This document shows, piece after piece, positions 40,036-48,043 of a stretch of 64,000 bases of DNA (within the stretch, counting starts at the first letter, position 1; each line of letters begins with the position of its first letter). This DNA is from Photorhabdus australis DSM 17609 (GTDB lineage Bacteria; Pseudomonadota; Gammaproteobacteria; Enterobacterales; Enterobacteriaceae): positions 1-64,000 of the forward strand of contig NZ_JONO01000012.1 of NCBI RefSeq assembly GCF_000711895.1, read 5' to 3'. Under the pieces are notes generated by a model, which made no database searches, had not been told where the DNA came from, and worked only from the letters and a program-made list of their open reading frames with translations. The position numbers and the translations under genes were made by a program.

Positions 40036-41173
40036 TATATTTTACCCCTAACTTTTTGCTAATAATTAAAGTTATGACAGATAATAAAGAGAATAAAAGT
40101 ATAAAGAAATTGATTAAATAACCAGAGCGATAATCAAAAAGATCAACAATAAATCCAATTGATGTTGACCCAACTGCCTCTCCAATATTTGCCATAACTA
40201 ATAGTAAACTGAATGCCATACTAGATTTTTCTTTATTGACTATATTTGATGAAGTTGAATAAATTTCAGGGATTATTATGGCTTCAAAAATACTATATGC
40301 AATTAGTGCTATTATTGCTATGGTTACACCCCCAGAAAAATAGGTCGCTGAAATTAAAGATAATAATATTAATGTATATTTGATAATGCTCTCAGAAAAA
40401 TCAAATAATTTGGAAAAAATTAACTGCCAGAGACAAACAACTAATCCAACGATGGTAAAGAATAATCCTACATAATCATTGAAAAAATTGTTGATTCTAT
40501 TTGCCAGGGTAGTTGCTGTTATAAATATTCCCATCAATGAAAAGGAAAAAAATGAACTAAAAAGCAAAAATAAAAATGAGGATGAACCCAAATTTTTAGG
40601 TCTGGTTATACTATTCTGAATTTTAATTTTTTTACTTTTTTTCTTCCATGTAAAGAAGCATATAAACGCAAAAAATAAACTAATAATTATAATAGTGGTA
40701 AAGAAAGTATTCTTATAATTATTATTCGCAAAATATGCTCCAGCTATAGGGGCTAATACAATAGCCGCATTCTGTGAGAATGAATAATTGTAAAATGCTT
40801 TTTTTAGTTTTCTTTTAGGTATTATTTCAGACAAGAGATCACGAGTAAATGGTTTTGCAATTGCTTTTGATATTGCTAATGTTGAAAAAAATAATAGCCA
40901 AGAATATAATCCAGAGAATAGAATTAAAAATGAGAAGGAAATAGCCCTTAATAGACAGGATATTAAAAATATCCATCCTTTACTGAGTGTGTTTAATTTA
41001 TTTGTAATTGTCAGCATTAAGATACATTCAAGTATAACAGCGAATGACAGCATTCCTGATATTGCTTTTGCTGATAGATTTTTCTCTGAGGAAAGAATTG
41101 GCAATGAGCAGAAAAAAGCAAACTCAAAGAAAAATACTAAAGAATATAGCGTAACTATTTTATACTTTAACAT
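40022..41173 (-). CDS. MFS transporter, probable exporter of the island product
   Basis: A 383-residue protein with about 12 hydrophobic segments and an MFS-type layout. A positively charged loop (KPFTRDLLSEIIPKRKLKKA) lies between helices 4 and 5, and a central cytoplasmic loop KKKSKKIKIQNSITRPKN separates two six-helix halves. It sits between, and overlaps both, an ATP-grasp ligase (7 nt) and an adenylate ligase (14 nt), so it most likely exports their product. Substrate unknown. Confidence 0.8.
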   Translation of the reverse strand: MLKYKIVTLYSLVFFFEFAFFCSLPILSSEKNLSAKAISGMLSFAVILECILMLTITNKLNTLSKGWIFLISCLLRAISFSFLILFSGLYSWLLFFSTLAISKAIAKPFTRDLLSEIIPKRKLKKAFYNYSFSQNAAIVLAPIAGAYFANNNYKNTFFTTIIIISLFFAFICFFTWKKKSKKIKIQNSITRPKNLGSSSFLFLLFSSFFSFSLMGIFITATTLANRINNFFNDYVGLFFTIVGLVVCLWQLIFSKLFDFSESIIKYTLILLSLISATYFSGGVTIAIIALIAYSIFEAIIIPEIYSTSSNIVNKEKSSMAFSLLLVMANIGEAVGSTSIGFIVDLFDYRSGYLINFFILLFSLLSVITLIISKKLGVKYNVIN

Positions 41174-42048
41174 AGTTTATCTTTTATATAAGAAGATATA
41201 GTGCCAAATACTTTCAAGGCAATATTCTCTGGAAGTTTTGTTAATCCTGTTTCGGCTGAACACATTTCATTGAAATAGAATTGATTTTCTTTAACTAACC
41301 AATCAATAGAAATTATATCAGCCCCAGAGTTATTCATGATAATTTCACTGTTCTTGATTATTTCTTTAGCAGTTGATTCTCCAAAATCTTTGAAAAATCT
41401 TTCATTAATTTCTCTTGTTTCATAAATAACTTGTTTTCCTCCGAATGTTATATTTCCAAGATATCCATTTTCTACGGGGGATCGGGTTTTTATGAAAACT
41501 AATTCTTTTTTTATAAAAAATAACCTTACATCAACAACACCTTCAATATAAGGAGTAATATTATAAATAAGATTGGATGTTGAAATAAGTTCAGCAGTGC
41601 TAATACTTTGTTGGAAATTATCTGATTTTATAATACCGAATCCCATTCCTGAACCATTTGGTTTTAACATTAGTGGGTGATTATTATTTTTCGAGAAATC
41701 ACTCATCATATGTGAAAATTTACAACCGTAACCTAGCAGACTTAAAGGCAGTGTAGGGACACCTAATTGATGAACAAATAGGTGTTGTGCTGATTTGTCC
41801 CATTCCATATCATCAATATCTGCTATTTTTTGGTTCAAAATTAAAGCATTTTTTGATTGTTTTATTAATCTTTTTAACGTTAAGGAAAAATTTAAACCTT
41901 GGCTATTCAGATTTGGCGGGGATATTATAAACGCCGTCTTTCCGTCAATTAGATTATTGCCATTGATATATAAACCCAGATCATTTTCTATTTTAATATC
42001 AATATCAATATCAATATCAATATCAATATCAATATCAATAGTATATTC
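41167..42048 (-). CDS. ATP-grasp ligase (RimK-like), 5' end disrupted or non-canonical
   Basis: The ATP-grasp core is clear: EWDKSAQHLFVHQLGVPTLP, PLMLKPNGSGMGFGI (nucleotide loop), DVRLFFIKKELVFIKTRSP and the metal site NEMCSAETGL. The frame is open to 42048 but has no ATG or GTG; the first TTG (41838) would cut the N-terminal ~70 codons, which still look like family sequence (GLYINGNNLIDGKTAFIISP). The extreme 5' part is a hexanucleotide repeat read as (DI)n. An ATG at 42062 reads the repeat in another frame (MHHFKNILLILI...) and stops after 24 codons. The gene is therefore frameshifted, N-terminally damaged, or uses an unusual start. It would form an amide or peptide bond with ATP. Confidence 0.72.
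   Translation of the reverse strand, partial: EYTIDIDIDIDIDIDIDIKIENDLGLYINGNNLIDGKTAFIISPPNLNSQGLNFSLTLKRLIKQSKNALILNQKIADIDDMEWDKSAQHLFVHQLGVPTLPLSLLGYGCKFSHMMSDFSKNNNHPLMLKPNGSGMGFGIIKSDNFQQSISTAELISTSNLIYNITPYIEGVVDVRLFFIKKELVFIKTRSPVENGYLGNITFGGKQVIYETREINERFFKDFGESTAKEIIKNSEIIMNNSGADIISIDWLVKENQFYFNEMCSAETGLTKLPENIALKVFGTISSYIKDKLC
41995..42040. repeat. Hexanucleotide tandem repeat (AATATC)7
   Basis: Seven perfect copies of AATATC plus a partial eighth (AATA), at the 5' end of the ATP-grasp reading frame. On the coding strand the unit is GATATT, read as Asp-Ile, or as Leu-Ile in the frame of the ATG at 42062. Confidence 0.95.
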
Positions 42049-42196
42049 TTAAAATGATGCATTGATCACTATAATAATATAATTTAAATGGGATTATTGC
42101 TAGTGAATATATTTTATTCTGGTTGTTTATTAATAAATTTAATTTAATGGAAGCACGATTTTACCTGGCTATACGTTTTCTTTTCTAATTAAAATT

Positions 42197-42230
42197 AAAT
42201 TTGGCATCAAATTTTGATGCCAAATTTTTT
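42197..42230 (-). terminator. Terminator after O-methyltransferase 1
   Basis: A long perfect stem, AAATTTGGCATCAAA with its complement, A/T tracts on both sides. It separates the methyltransferase transcript from the ATP-grasp operon. Confidence 0.8.
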
Positions 42231-42300
42231 ATTCGTTATATGTTTTTTTCAGTAACATCCGTATTGTTATCTTTTATAGAGATTCATGATTCTTTATACT

Positions 42301-43254
42301 TTATTTTATACCTAGTTCTATAATGGCATGATCTTCATCTATATCTTTAGTATCCCTAATGGCAAGCCCGGCTTGGTTAGCCAAATACTCGAATTCTTCT
42401 AAGGTGCGTTCTTTTCCTGATAATATTACATCCATTAATATATCAAGAGAGTTAACTATCCTGGAGCTTGGTTTCTTTACGAAGCCTATTAATAAAATAG
42501 TTGCATTATTATCAATAGCTTTTCGGCAATTCTCCAGAATTAATATTGAATCGTCATCAGACCAATTATGGATAATATGCTTTAAAATATGTAAATCATA
42601 ACCTGATGGAATTGATTTTAGAAAATCACCATCTATAAAATCTATATTTTCTGAAACAGGAATTTCATTATATTTGTCCAATACGGTGTAATGTTTTCCT
42701 TTTACTTTTTCACTAATTTTTATCAGCAGATTTCCTTCTCCACCGCCAACATCTAATATCCTGTTTTGTTTGCTAAAATTATAAATATCAAGTAGTTTTT
42801 TAACTATTTTGTCGGAGGTTTTTGACATTGAAGCGTCAAAGTTTGATCTGAGCAATTTGTTACTATTTAAATATTCAAAGAATGGTTTTCCATGTGTGAT
42901 TTCAAATGCTGATTTACCATTATCTTCAAGTAAGGATTTTGAGTACATTGACCAGGCGTTCCAGCAATCTGGGCTAAGTACCCATTTTATCATTAATGAC
43001 TCTATACTTTCAGGATCGGCAAGTGCGCTGTACTTATCATAAAGGGCGACTTTACGGTTATTGCCAACTAATATTCCTACTTCAATTAAGAAATCACATA
43101 ATCGACTAAGGCGAGAATTATTAATATTACATTTACGGGAAAGTTCGTCTATATCTACGTAGACGCCATTTTTAAAGTGAACAGATAAACCTGTGTTAAT
43201 AAAAGCGTAGACCGCGGCTGATTTTTTATAGGGTATTATAAGGTCGACTATCAT
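42301..43254 (-). CDS. O-methyltransferase 1 (SAM-dependent, plant-type COMT fold)
   Basis: A 317-residue enzyme. It has an N-terminal dimerisation winged helix (KKSAAVYAFINTGLSVHFK, then CNINNSRLSRLCDFLIEVGI). The SAM domain contains ILDVGGGEGNLLIKI, then DGDFL, and LHILKHIIHNWSDDDSILIL with the catalytic-type His. Small aromatic or polyketide phenols are usual substrates of this family. The start follows AAAGGATAA. About 65% identical by eye to the enzyme at 44024-44986. I recall that P. luminescens has an array of related methyltransferases in this genomic area that methylate anthraquinone pigments, so that is the leading functional guess. Confidence 0.85.
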   Translation of the reverse strand: MIVDLIIPYKKSAAVYAFINTGLSVHFKNGVYVDIDELSRKCNINNSRLSRLCDFLIEVGILVGNNRKVALYDKYSALADPESIESLMIKWVLSPDCWNAWSMYSKSLLEDNGKSAFEITHGKPFFEYLNSNKLLRSNFDASMSKTSDKIVKKLLDIYNFSKQNRILDVGGGEGNLLIKISEKVKGKHYTVLDKYNEIPVSENIDFIDGDFLKSIPSGYDLHILKHIIHNWSDDDSILILENCRKAIDNNATILLIGFVKKPSSRIVNSLDILMDVILSGKERTLEEFEYLANQAGLAIRDTKDIDEDHAIIELGIK

Positions 43255-43290
43255 GGAGTTATCCTTTGTGATTATGAATAATATAGGTAA

Positions 43291-43417
43291 TATACCTGTT
43301 ATCTTTCAAGTTGCCTCTTTGTTGGCTGCACTCACTCACCCCAGTCATATAGTTATCTATGCTCCCGGGGATTCGCTCCCTTGCCGTCGCGATGCATCTT
43401 GAAATCTATTGGGTATA
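43291..43417 (+). repeat. ERIC element, copy 3 (127 bp)
   Basis: Same ends and internal blocks; lies 36 bp upstream of the O-methyltransferase 1 start, so it is probably in the transcript leader. Confidence 0.9.
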
Positions 43418-43698
43418 TACCGAATGAACTTCAAAATGCTTGAGCCGTCAGACGTAAAAATATTTAAATTCAACAACATAATCGTTTTTCAAACATGCAC
43501 TTTGAAGTGTCTTGAGTATATATCTTAGATATCTTTGTCGTATGTCTTGATTAAAATATAATTATTAACTTTGATATATTTTCCTAATCAGGCTAATGAA
43601 GATTAAATGCTCCTTGGGTAATTGTTTAGTTAATCTTAATGAGGCATTTATAAAAGTAGACGATTAACCGTCAGACTGTACTAAATTTGATGAAAATA

Positions 43699-43714
43699 AA
43701 TGATAAAGATCACA
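43699..43714. promoter_or_regulatory. CRP-like site upstream of O-methyltransferase 1
   Basis: The minus strand reads TGTGATCTTTATCATT, matching TGTGA-N6-TCACA in 8 of 10 positions. An equivalent site (45344-45359) stands upstream of the second methyltransferase, inside a longer conserved block. The rest of 43255-44023 is the ERIC copy, AT-rich leader and the terminator at 43919-43954; no gene is supported. Confidence 0.45.
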
Positions 43715-43918
43715 ATTAATTATTTTTATGATCTTAAAAAAACACAAAATAACTTGATGTATTTATTTTTCCTTGAAATTACTAGAGTGATAGTTTATTG
43801 CAGATTTTAGTTTTATGGCAGAGATTGTGTTTAGATCAAGTAAAAGAAAATACAATCACAATTTACTTAAAATTAGATTTGTTTTTTATTGTGAATATCT
43901 CTATGGTTAGGAAATATA

Positions 43919-43954
43919 AAAAACATGGTGTCAGATATTCTGATACCATGTTTT
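43919..43954 (-). terminator. Terminator after O-methyltransferase 2
   Basis: Stem AAACATGGTGTCAG / CTGATACCATGTTT (one G-T pair) followed by a T run on the minus strand. Confidence 0.8.
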
Positions 43955-44023
43955 ATGTATATATTTCTCTTTATTGGAATATCCAGATAATTATCTGAGG
44001 AGATAATGTTTAATTACTATGAT

Positions 44024-44986
44024 TTATTTTACCCCTAGTTTAATAAATGAAAATGATTCATCTAAATCTTGAGTATCTTGAATGATGAGTCCTGCCTGGT
44101 CAGCCAAATAATCGAACTCAGTTAAATAACGTTCTTTCCCTAAAAGTAACACATCCATGAATATATCCATAGATTTAGCTATATTAACTATAGGAGACAG
44201 GGGTTTTTTCATTATGGTTATCAATAATATCGTTGCATCATCATCCATCGCTTTCCGGCAATTCTTCAAAATTGATATTGAATCATTATCAGACCAATTA
44301 TGGATGACATTCTTTAAAATATATAGATCATAACCAGATGGAACTGATTTCAGAAAATCTCCATTTATAAATTCCATATTTTCTGAAACAGGAATTTCAT
44401 TATATCTGTCTAATACGGCATAATGTTTTCCTTTTACCTTTTCATTGATTTTAATCAGAAGATTTCCTTCTCCTCCGCCAAGATCTAGTATTCTGTTATG
44501 TTTGTTGAAATCATAAGTTTCAAGTAACTTTTTAGCTAATTTGTCCGAGTTTCTTGACATTAAAGAATCGAAATTTGATTTTAATGATTCATGATTACTT
44601 ATATACTCGAAGAATGGCTGACCATGCGCTATTTCGAATGCTGATTTATGATCATTTTGCAGTAAGGATTCCGGGTACATTAACCAAGAATTCCAGTTAT
44701 ATGAACTAACTTCATGTTTTACTAATAATGATTCCAAACTGTTAGGATCTGCAAGTGCCTTGCATTCATCAGAAAGGGTAACGCCATGGTTGTTGTTAAC
44801 TAATACCCCGATTTCAATTAAGAAATCACATAATCGACTAAGGCGAGAATTATCAATACCGCATTTATGGGAAAGTTCACTTATACCTACATAGATCCCA
44901 TCTTTAAGATGAACAGATAATCCGGTTTTAACAAGAGCATAGATTGCTGCTGATTTTCTATATGATCTAATAAGTTCGGCTAGCAT
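44024..44986 (-). CDS. O-methyltransferase 2, paralogue of O-methyltransferase 1
   Basis: A 320-residue enzyme with the same domain order as its neighbour: winged-helix dimerisation part (KSAAIYALVKTGLSVHLKDG) and SAM-binding ILDLGGGEGNLLIKI. LYILKNVIHNWSDNDSISIL follows; note N where the paralogue has H before VIHNW, although the HNW histidine is kept. The start MLAELIRSYRKS follows AAGGATAA; the in-frame ATG at 45010 would reach into an ERIC element and is rejected. It arose by tandem duplication together with its upstream region. Confidence 0.87.
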   Translation of the reverse strand: MLAELIRSYRKSAAIYALVKTGLSVHLKDGIYVGISELSHKCGIDNSRLSRLCDFLIEIGVLVNNNHGVTLSDECKALADPNSLESLLVKHEVSSYNWNSWLMYPESLLQNDHKSAFEIAHGQPFFEYISNHESLKSNFDSLMSRNSDKLAKKLLETYDFNKHNRILDLGGGEGNLLIKINEKVKGKHYAVLDRYNEIPVSENMEFINGDFLKSVPSGYDLYILKNVIHNWSDNDSISILKNCRKAMDDDATILLITIMKKPLSPIVNIAKSMDIFMDVLLLGKERYLTEFDYLADQAGLIIQDTQDLDESFSFIKLGVK

Positions 44987-44998
44987 TGAATTATCCTT

Positions 44999-45125
44999 TA
45001 TACCCGTCATCTTTCAAGTTGCTTCTTTGTTGGCTGCGCTCACTCACCCCGGTCACATAGTTATCTATGTTCCCGGGGATTCGCTCCCTTGCCGCCGCGA
45101 TGCATCTTGAAATCCATAGGGTATA
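44999..45125 (+). repeat. ERIC element, copy 4 (127 bp)
   Basis: Same ends and blocks; 12 bp upstream of the O-methyltransferase 2 start and at the right border of the AT-rich island. Confidence 0.9.
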
Positions 45126-45343
45126 TGATTATAAAGAAATGAGTGTTTTCTGTAGATTACAGAATGCTATTGAATATCTTGTAAAAATATTTCGACCAAA
45201 ATGTGATTATTAGTTTTAATATATTTCCTCATTCAGGTGATGAAGATTATTTTCTCCTTTGACAACGGTTTAGTTAACCTGGATAGATGCACTTCTATAA
45301 GTAAATTATCAACTGGTAGACTATATTAAATTCAATAAAAAGA

Positions 45344-45359
45344 AATGACGGAGATCACA
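45344..45359. promoter_or_regulatory. CRP-like site upstream of O-methyltransferase 2
   Basis: The minus strand reads TGTGATCTCCGTCATT, 8 of 10 consensus positions, with the flanking GATCACAATTAA conserved with the site at 43699-43714. Apart from this and ERIC copy 4, 44987-45664 holds only AT-rich leader and the fdhE promoter region. Confidence 0.45.
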
Positions 45360-45664
45360 ATTAACTATTTTAAATATTCTTGAAAGTTAAATGAAATAAT
45401 ATGGCGTAGTAAAATATTTTTTTGAAAAATTATTTGTGAAAAAATGAAAAATGATAAATCCTGGGGAGATACAGGTGTTTATTGAATATATTCACTACCA
45501 TCCAGCACATAATTTTCAGTATTTTAACCTAAATTCGTACTGTAATTTCTATATTCTCCCTGTGGCTCAAAGCCTACTTTTGATCTATGCTGAACGCTAA
45601 AAACAGGCTTAGGATTATTATTAACCGAAAAGCCGCATAACAGATAACAGGAAGATAGAACTTA

Positions 45665-46594
45665 ATGAGTATTCGCATCGTTCCTAAAGAGCAATTGAGT
45701 AAAGAGAGTGTCAATGAAAAAGCAGCAGATTATATCCCGCCGCTGCTTTTTGTTAATCTGAAAAACCTCTATCAACGTCGTGCTGAGCGTCTGAAACAAC
45801 TGGCTGTAGATAATCCATTTGCGGACTATCTTAGTTTTATCGCAGATGTTGTGCAGGCCCAGCAAAAAGCGTTACATGACAATCCGCTGAAAATAGAGAT
45901 GGCAGATATTCTGGAAAAGTCTGCCGCTGAGGGTAAACCACCCTTGGATTGTAAGATGTTCCCACGTACTGAGCACTGGCAAAAATTGCTTTACGCTCTG
46001 ATAGCAGAATTACTGCCTGATGCACCGGAACATATCAGTGTAGCTTTGAATAATCTGGAAAAAGCATCGGCACAGGAACTGGAACAGATGGCTGATGCTT
46101 TACTGAAAAATGAATTTAGTAAGGTCAGCCCTGAAAAAGCACTATTTATCTGGGCGGCACTGTCCTTGTATTGGACACAAATGGCCAATCAAATCCCAGG
46201 AAAGGCGCGGGCAGAATATGGTGAACATCGCCAGTTCTGTCCTGTTTGCGGCAGTATGCCGGTTTCCAGTGTTGTGCAGATTGGAACCACCAGCGGGTTG
46301 CGTTATCTGCATTGTAGTTTGTGTGAAAGTGAATGGCATGTGGTTCGGGTGAAGTGTAGTAACTGTGAACAGACCCGCGATCTCAATTATTGGTCACTGA
46401 ATAGTGAACAGGCTGCAGTGAAAGCGGAAAGCTGCGGTGATTGTGGCAGTTATCTGAAAATCCTCTATCAGGAAAAAGATCCAAAAGTTGAGGCTGTTGC
46501 TGATGATCTGGCTTCGTTAATCCTTGATGCCAAAATGGAAGAGGAGGGGTTTGCCCGCAGTAGTATCAATCCATTCCTGTTTCCGCATGAGTAA
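45665..46594 (+). CDS. fdhE: Formate dehydrogenase accessory protein FdhE
   Basis: A 309-residue protein of E. coli length, [20 protein letters not shown]. Four CxxC pairs form the rubredoxin-like iron centres ([32 protein letters not shown]). It interacts with the catalytic FdoG/FdnG subunits during maturation. Separated from fdoI by the AT-rich island; leads a compact fdhE-selA-selB run. Confidence 0.97.
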   Translation: MSIRIVPKEQLSKESVNEKAADYIPPLLFVNLKNLYQRRAERLKQLAVDNPFADYLSFIADVVQAQQKALHDNPLKIEMADILEKSAAEGKPPLDCKMFPRTEHWQKLLYALIAELLPDAPEHISVALNNLEKASAQELEQMADALLKNEFSKVSPEKALFIWAALSLYWTQMANQIPGKARAEYGEHRQFCPVCGSMPVSSVVQIGTTSGLRYLHCSLCESEWHVVRVKCSNCEQTRDLNYWSLNSEQAAVKAESCGDCGSYLKILYQEKDPKVEAVADDLASLILDAKMEEEGFARSSINPFLFPHE

Positions 46595-46615
46595 CTGCTA
46601 ACGGATGGAGTTGCC

Positions 46616-48007
46616 ATGACACAAAAATTGAGTCCGTTGTATAGCCAGCTTCCAGCCATTGATCGTCTGTTGCATGAGCCACGGATAGCGTTATTCGTGG
46701 AACAATATGGACAAACGCTGGTAACGGCAACGTTAAGAAAAATGCAGGAACAGGCCAGAACAAATATCAGGCAGCATCAGACACTGCCTGATTGGTGTGA
46801 TAACTGGGCGGCGGCACTTGGTCAGCAATTGGAACAAAGACAAATTTTGTCCTTAAAGCCAGTGTTTAACCTGAGTGGCACGGTACTTCATACCAACTTT
46901 GGTCGGGCATTAATGGCAGAATCGGCTATTGAAGCGGTAACACAAGTGATGCGTTCACCGGTAACGCTGGAATATTCCCTCGATGGTGCCGGGCGGGGGC
47001 ACCGTGATCGTGCTTTAGCGAATTTATTGTGTGAATTAACTGGGGCAGAAGATGCCTGTGTCGTTAATAACAATGCAGCGGCTGTGTTGTTATTGTTAGC
47101 AACTGTGGCATCCGGTAAGCAGGTTGTGGTTTCCCGTGGTGAGTTGGTGGAAATTGGTGGAGCATTCCGTGTTCCTGATGTGATGGTTCAGGCGGGATGC
47201 CGGTTGATTGAAGTCGGTACTACTAATCGTACTCACTTGAAAGATTATCAACAGGCTATCAATGAAGAAACCGCTCTTCTGATGAAAGTTCATACGAGTA
47301 ATTACCGCATTGAAGGTTTTACTGCGGAAGTTTCCGGTCGTGAACTGGCGAAACTGGGTGTTAAATCCCAAATTCCTACTGCTATTGATTTGGGTAGTGG
47401 TTCCATGATCGATATGGTTCAATATGGCTTGCCCGCCGAACCTATGCCTCAGGACTATCTGAATCAGGGCATCGATCTGGTCACTTTTTCTGGTGATAAA
47501 TTACTGGGGGGGCCGCAGGCTGGCATTATCCTTGGTAAGAAACAGTGGATAGAAGCCATCCAGTGTCATCCACTGAAACGCGCTTTGCGGGCAGATAAAA
47601 TGACTCTGGCTGCTTTGGAAGCTACATTGCGATTGTATCAATGCCCTGAACAACTTTGCTATCAGCTGCCAACGTTACGTTTGTTAACGCGTTCACAGCA
47701 AGAAATGTATGATTTGGCACAACAGTTATTACCTCAGATTCAGGCATATTACGGTGACCAGTTTATTGTTCGTGATGAGCCATGTTATTCACAGATTGGC
47801 AGTGGTTCACTGCCGGTCGATCTTTTGCCTGGTTGGGCTTTGACTTTTACTGCCATTGATGGTCAGGGCCGGACTCTGGAACAGTTGGCCCAGCACTGGC
47901 GTAGATTGGCGAAACCGGTTATTGGCCGTATTTCGGAAGGACGTTTGTGGTTGGATTTACGTTGCCTTGAAGACGGAAACGCGTTGTTGCAGGCACTATT
48001 ACTTTAG
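46616..48007 (+). CDS. selA: L-seryl-tRNA(Sec) selenium transferase
   Basis: A 463-residue PLP enzyme of E. coli length. The PLP lysine is in [18 protein letters not shown]. It converts Ser-tRNA(Sec) to Sec-tRNA(Sec) with selenophosphate. It lies 21 nt after fdhE, coupling selenocysteine formation to the only selenoprotein gene in view, fdoG. Confidence 0.98.
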   Translation: MTQKLSPLYSQLPAIDRLLHEPRIALFVEQYGQTLVTATLRKMQEQARTNIRQHQTLPDWCDNWAAALGQQLEQRQILSLKPVFNLSGTVLHTNFGRALMAESAIEAVTQVMRSPVTLEYSLDGAGRGHRDRALANLLCELTGAEDACVVNNNAAAVLLLLATVASGKQVVVSRGELVEIGGAFRVPDVMVQAGCRLIEVGTTNRTHLKDYQQAINEETALLMKVHTSNYRIEGFTAEVSGRELAKLGVKSQIPTAIDLGSGSMIDMVQYGLPAEPMPQDYLNQGIDLVTFSGDKLLGGPQAGIILGKKQWIEAIQCHPLKRALRADKMTLAALEATLRLYQCPEQLCYQLPTLRLLTRSQQEMYDLAQQLLPQIQAYYGDQFIVRDEPCYSQIGSGSLPVDLLPGWALTFTAIDGQGRTLEQLAQHWRRLAKPVIGRISEGRLWLDLRCLEDGNALLQALLL

Positions 48008-48043
48008 TTTTCTGGAACTATCATAATTTTCTGAAACTCTCAT

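Noticed and set aside
41995-42040. Phase-variable repeat switching the ATP-grasp frame by slippage
   Set aside because: The unit is 6 nt, so gain or loss of units keeps the frame; slippage alone cannot switch it, though it changes the encoded (DI)n length.
43798-43998. 66-codon plus-strand ORF between the methyltransferases
   Set aside because: It runs through the terminator hairpin of O-methyltransferase 2, has no ribosome site and no recognisable domain.
44986-45010. Earlier ATG start for O-methyltransferase 2 at 45010
   Set aside because: It lies within the ERIC element and lacks the AAGGATAA ribosome site that precedes both paralogues.
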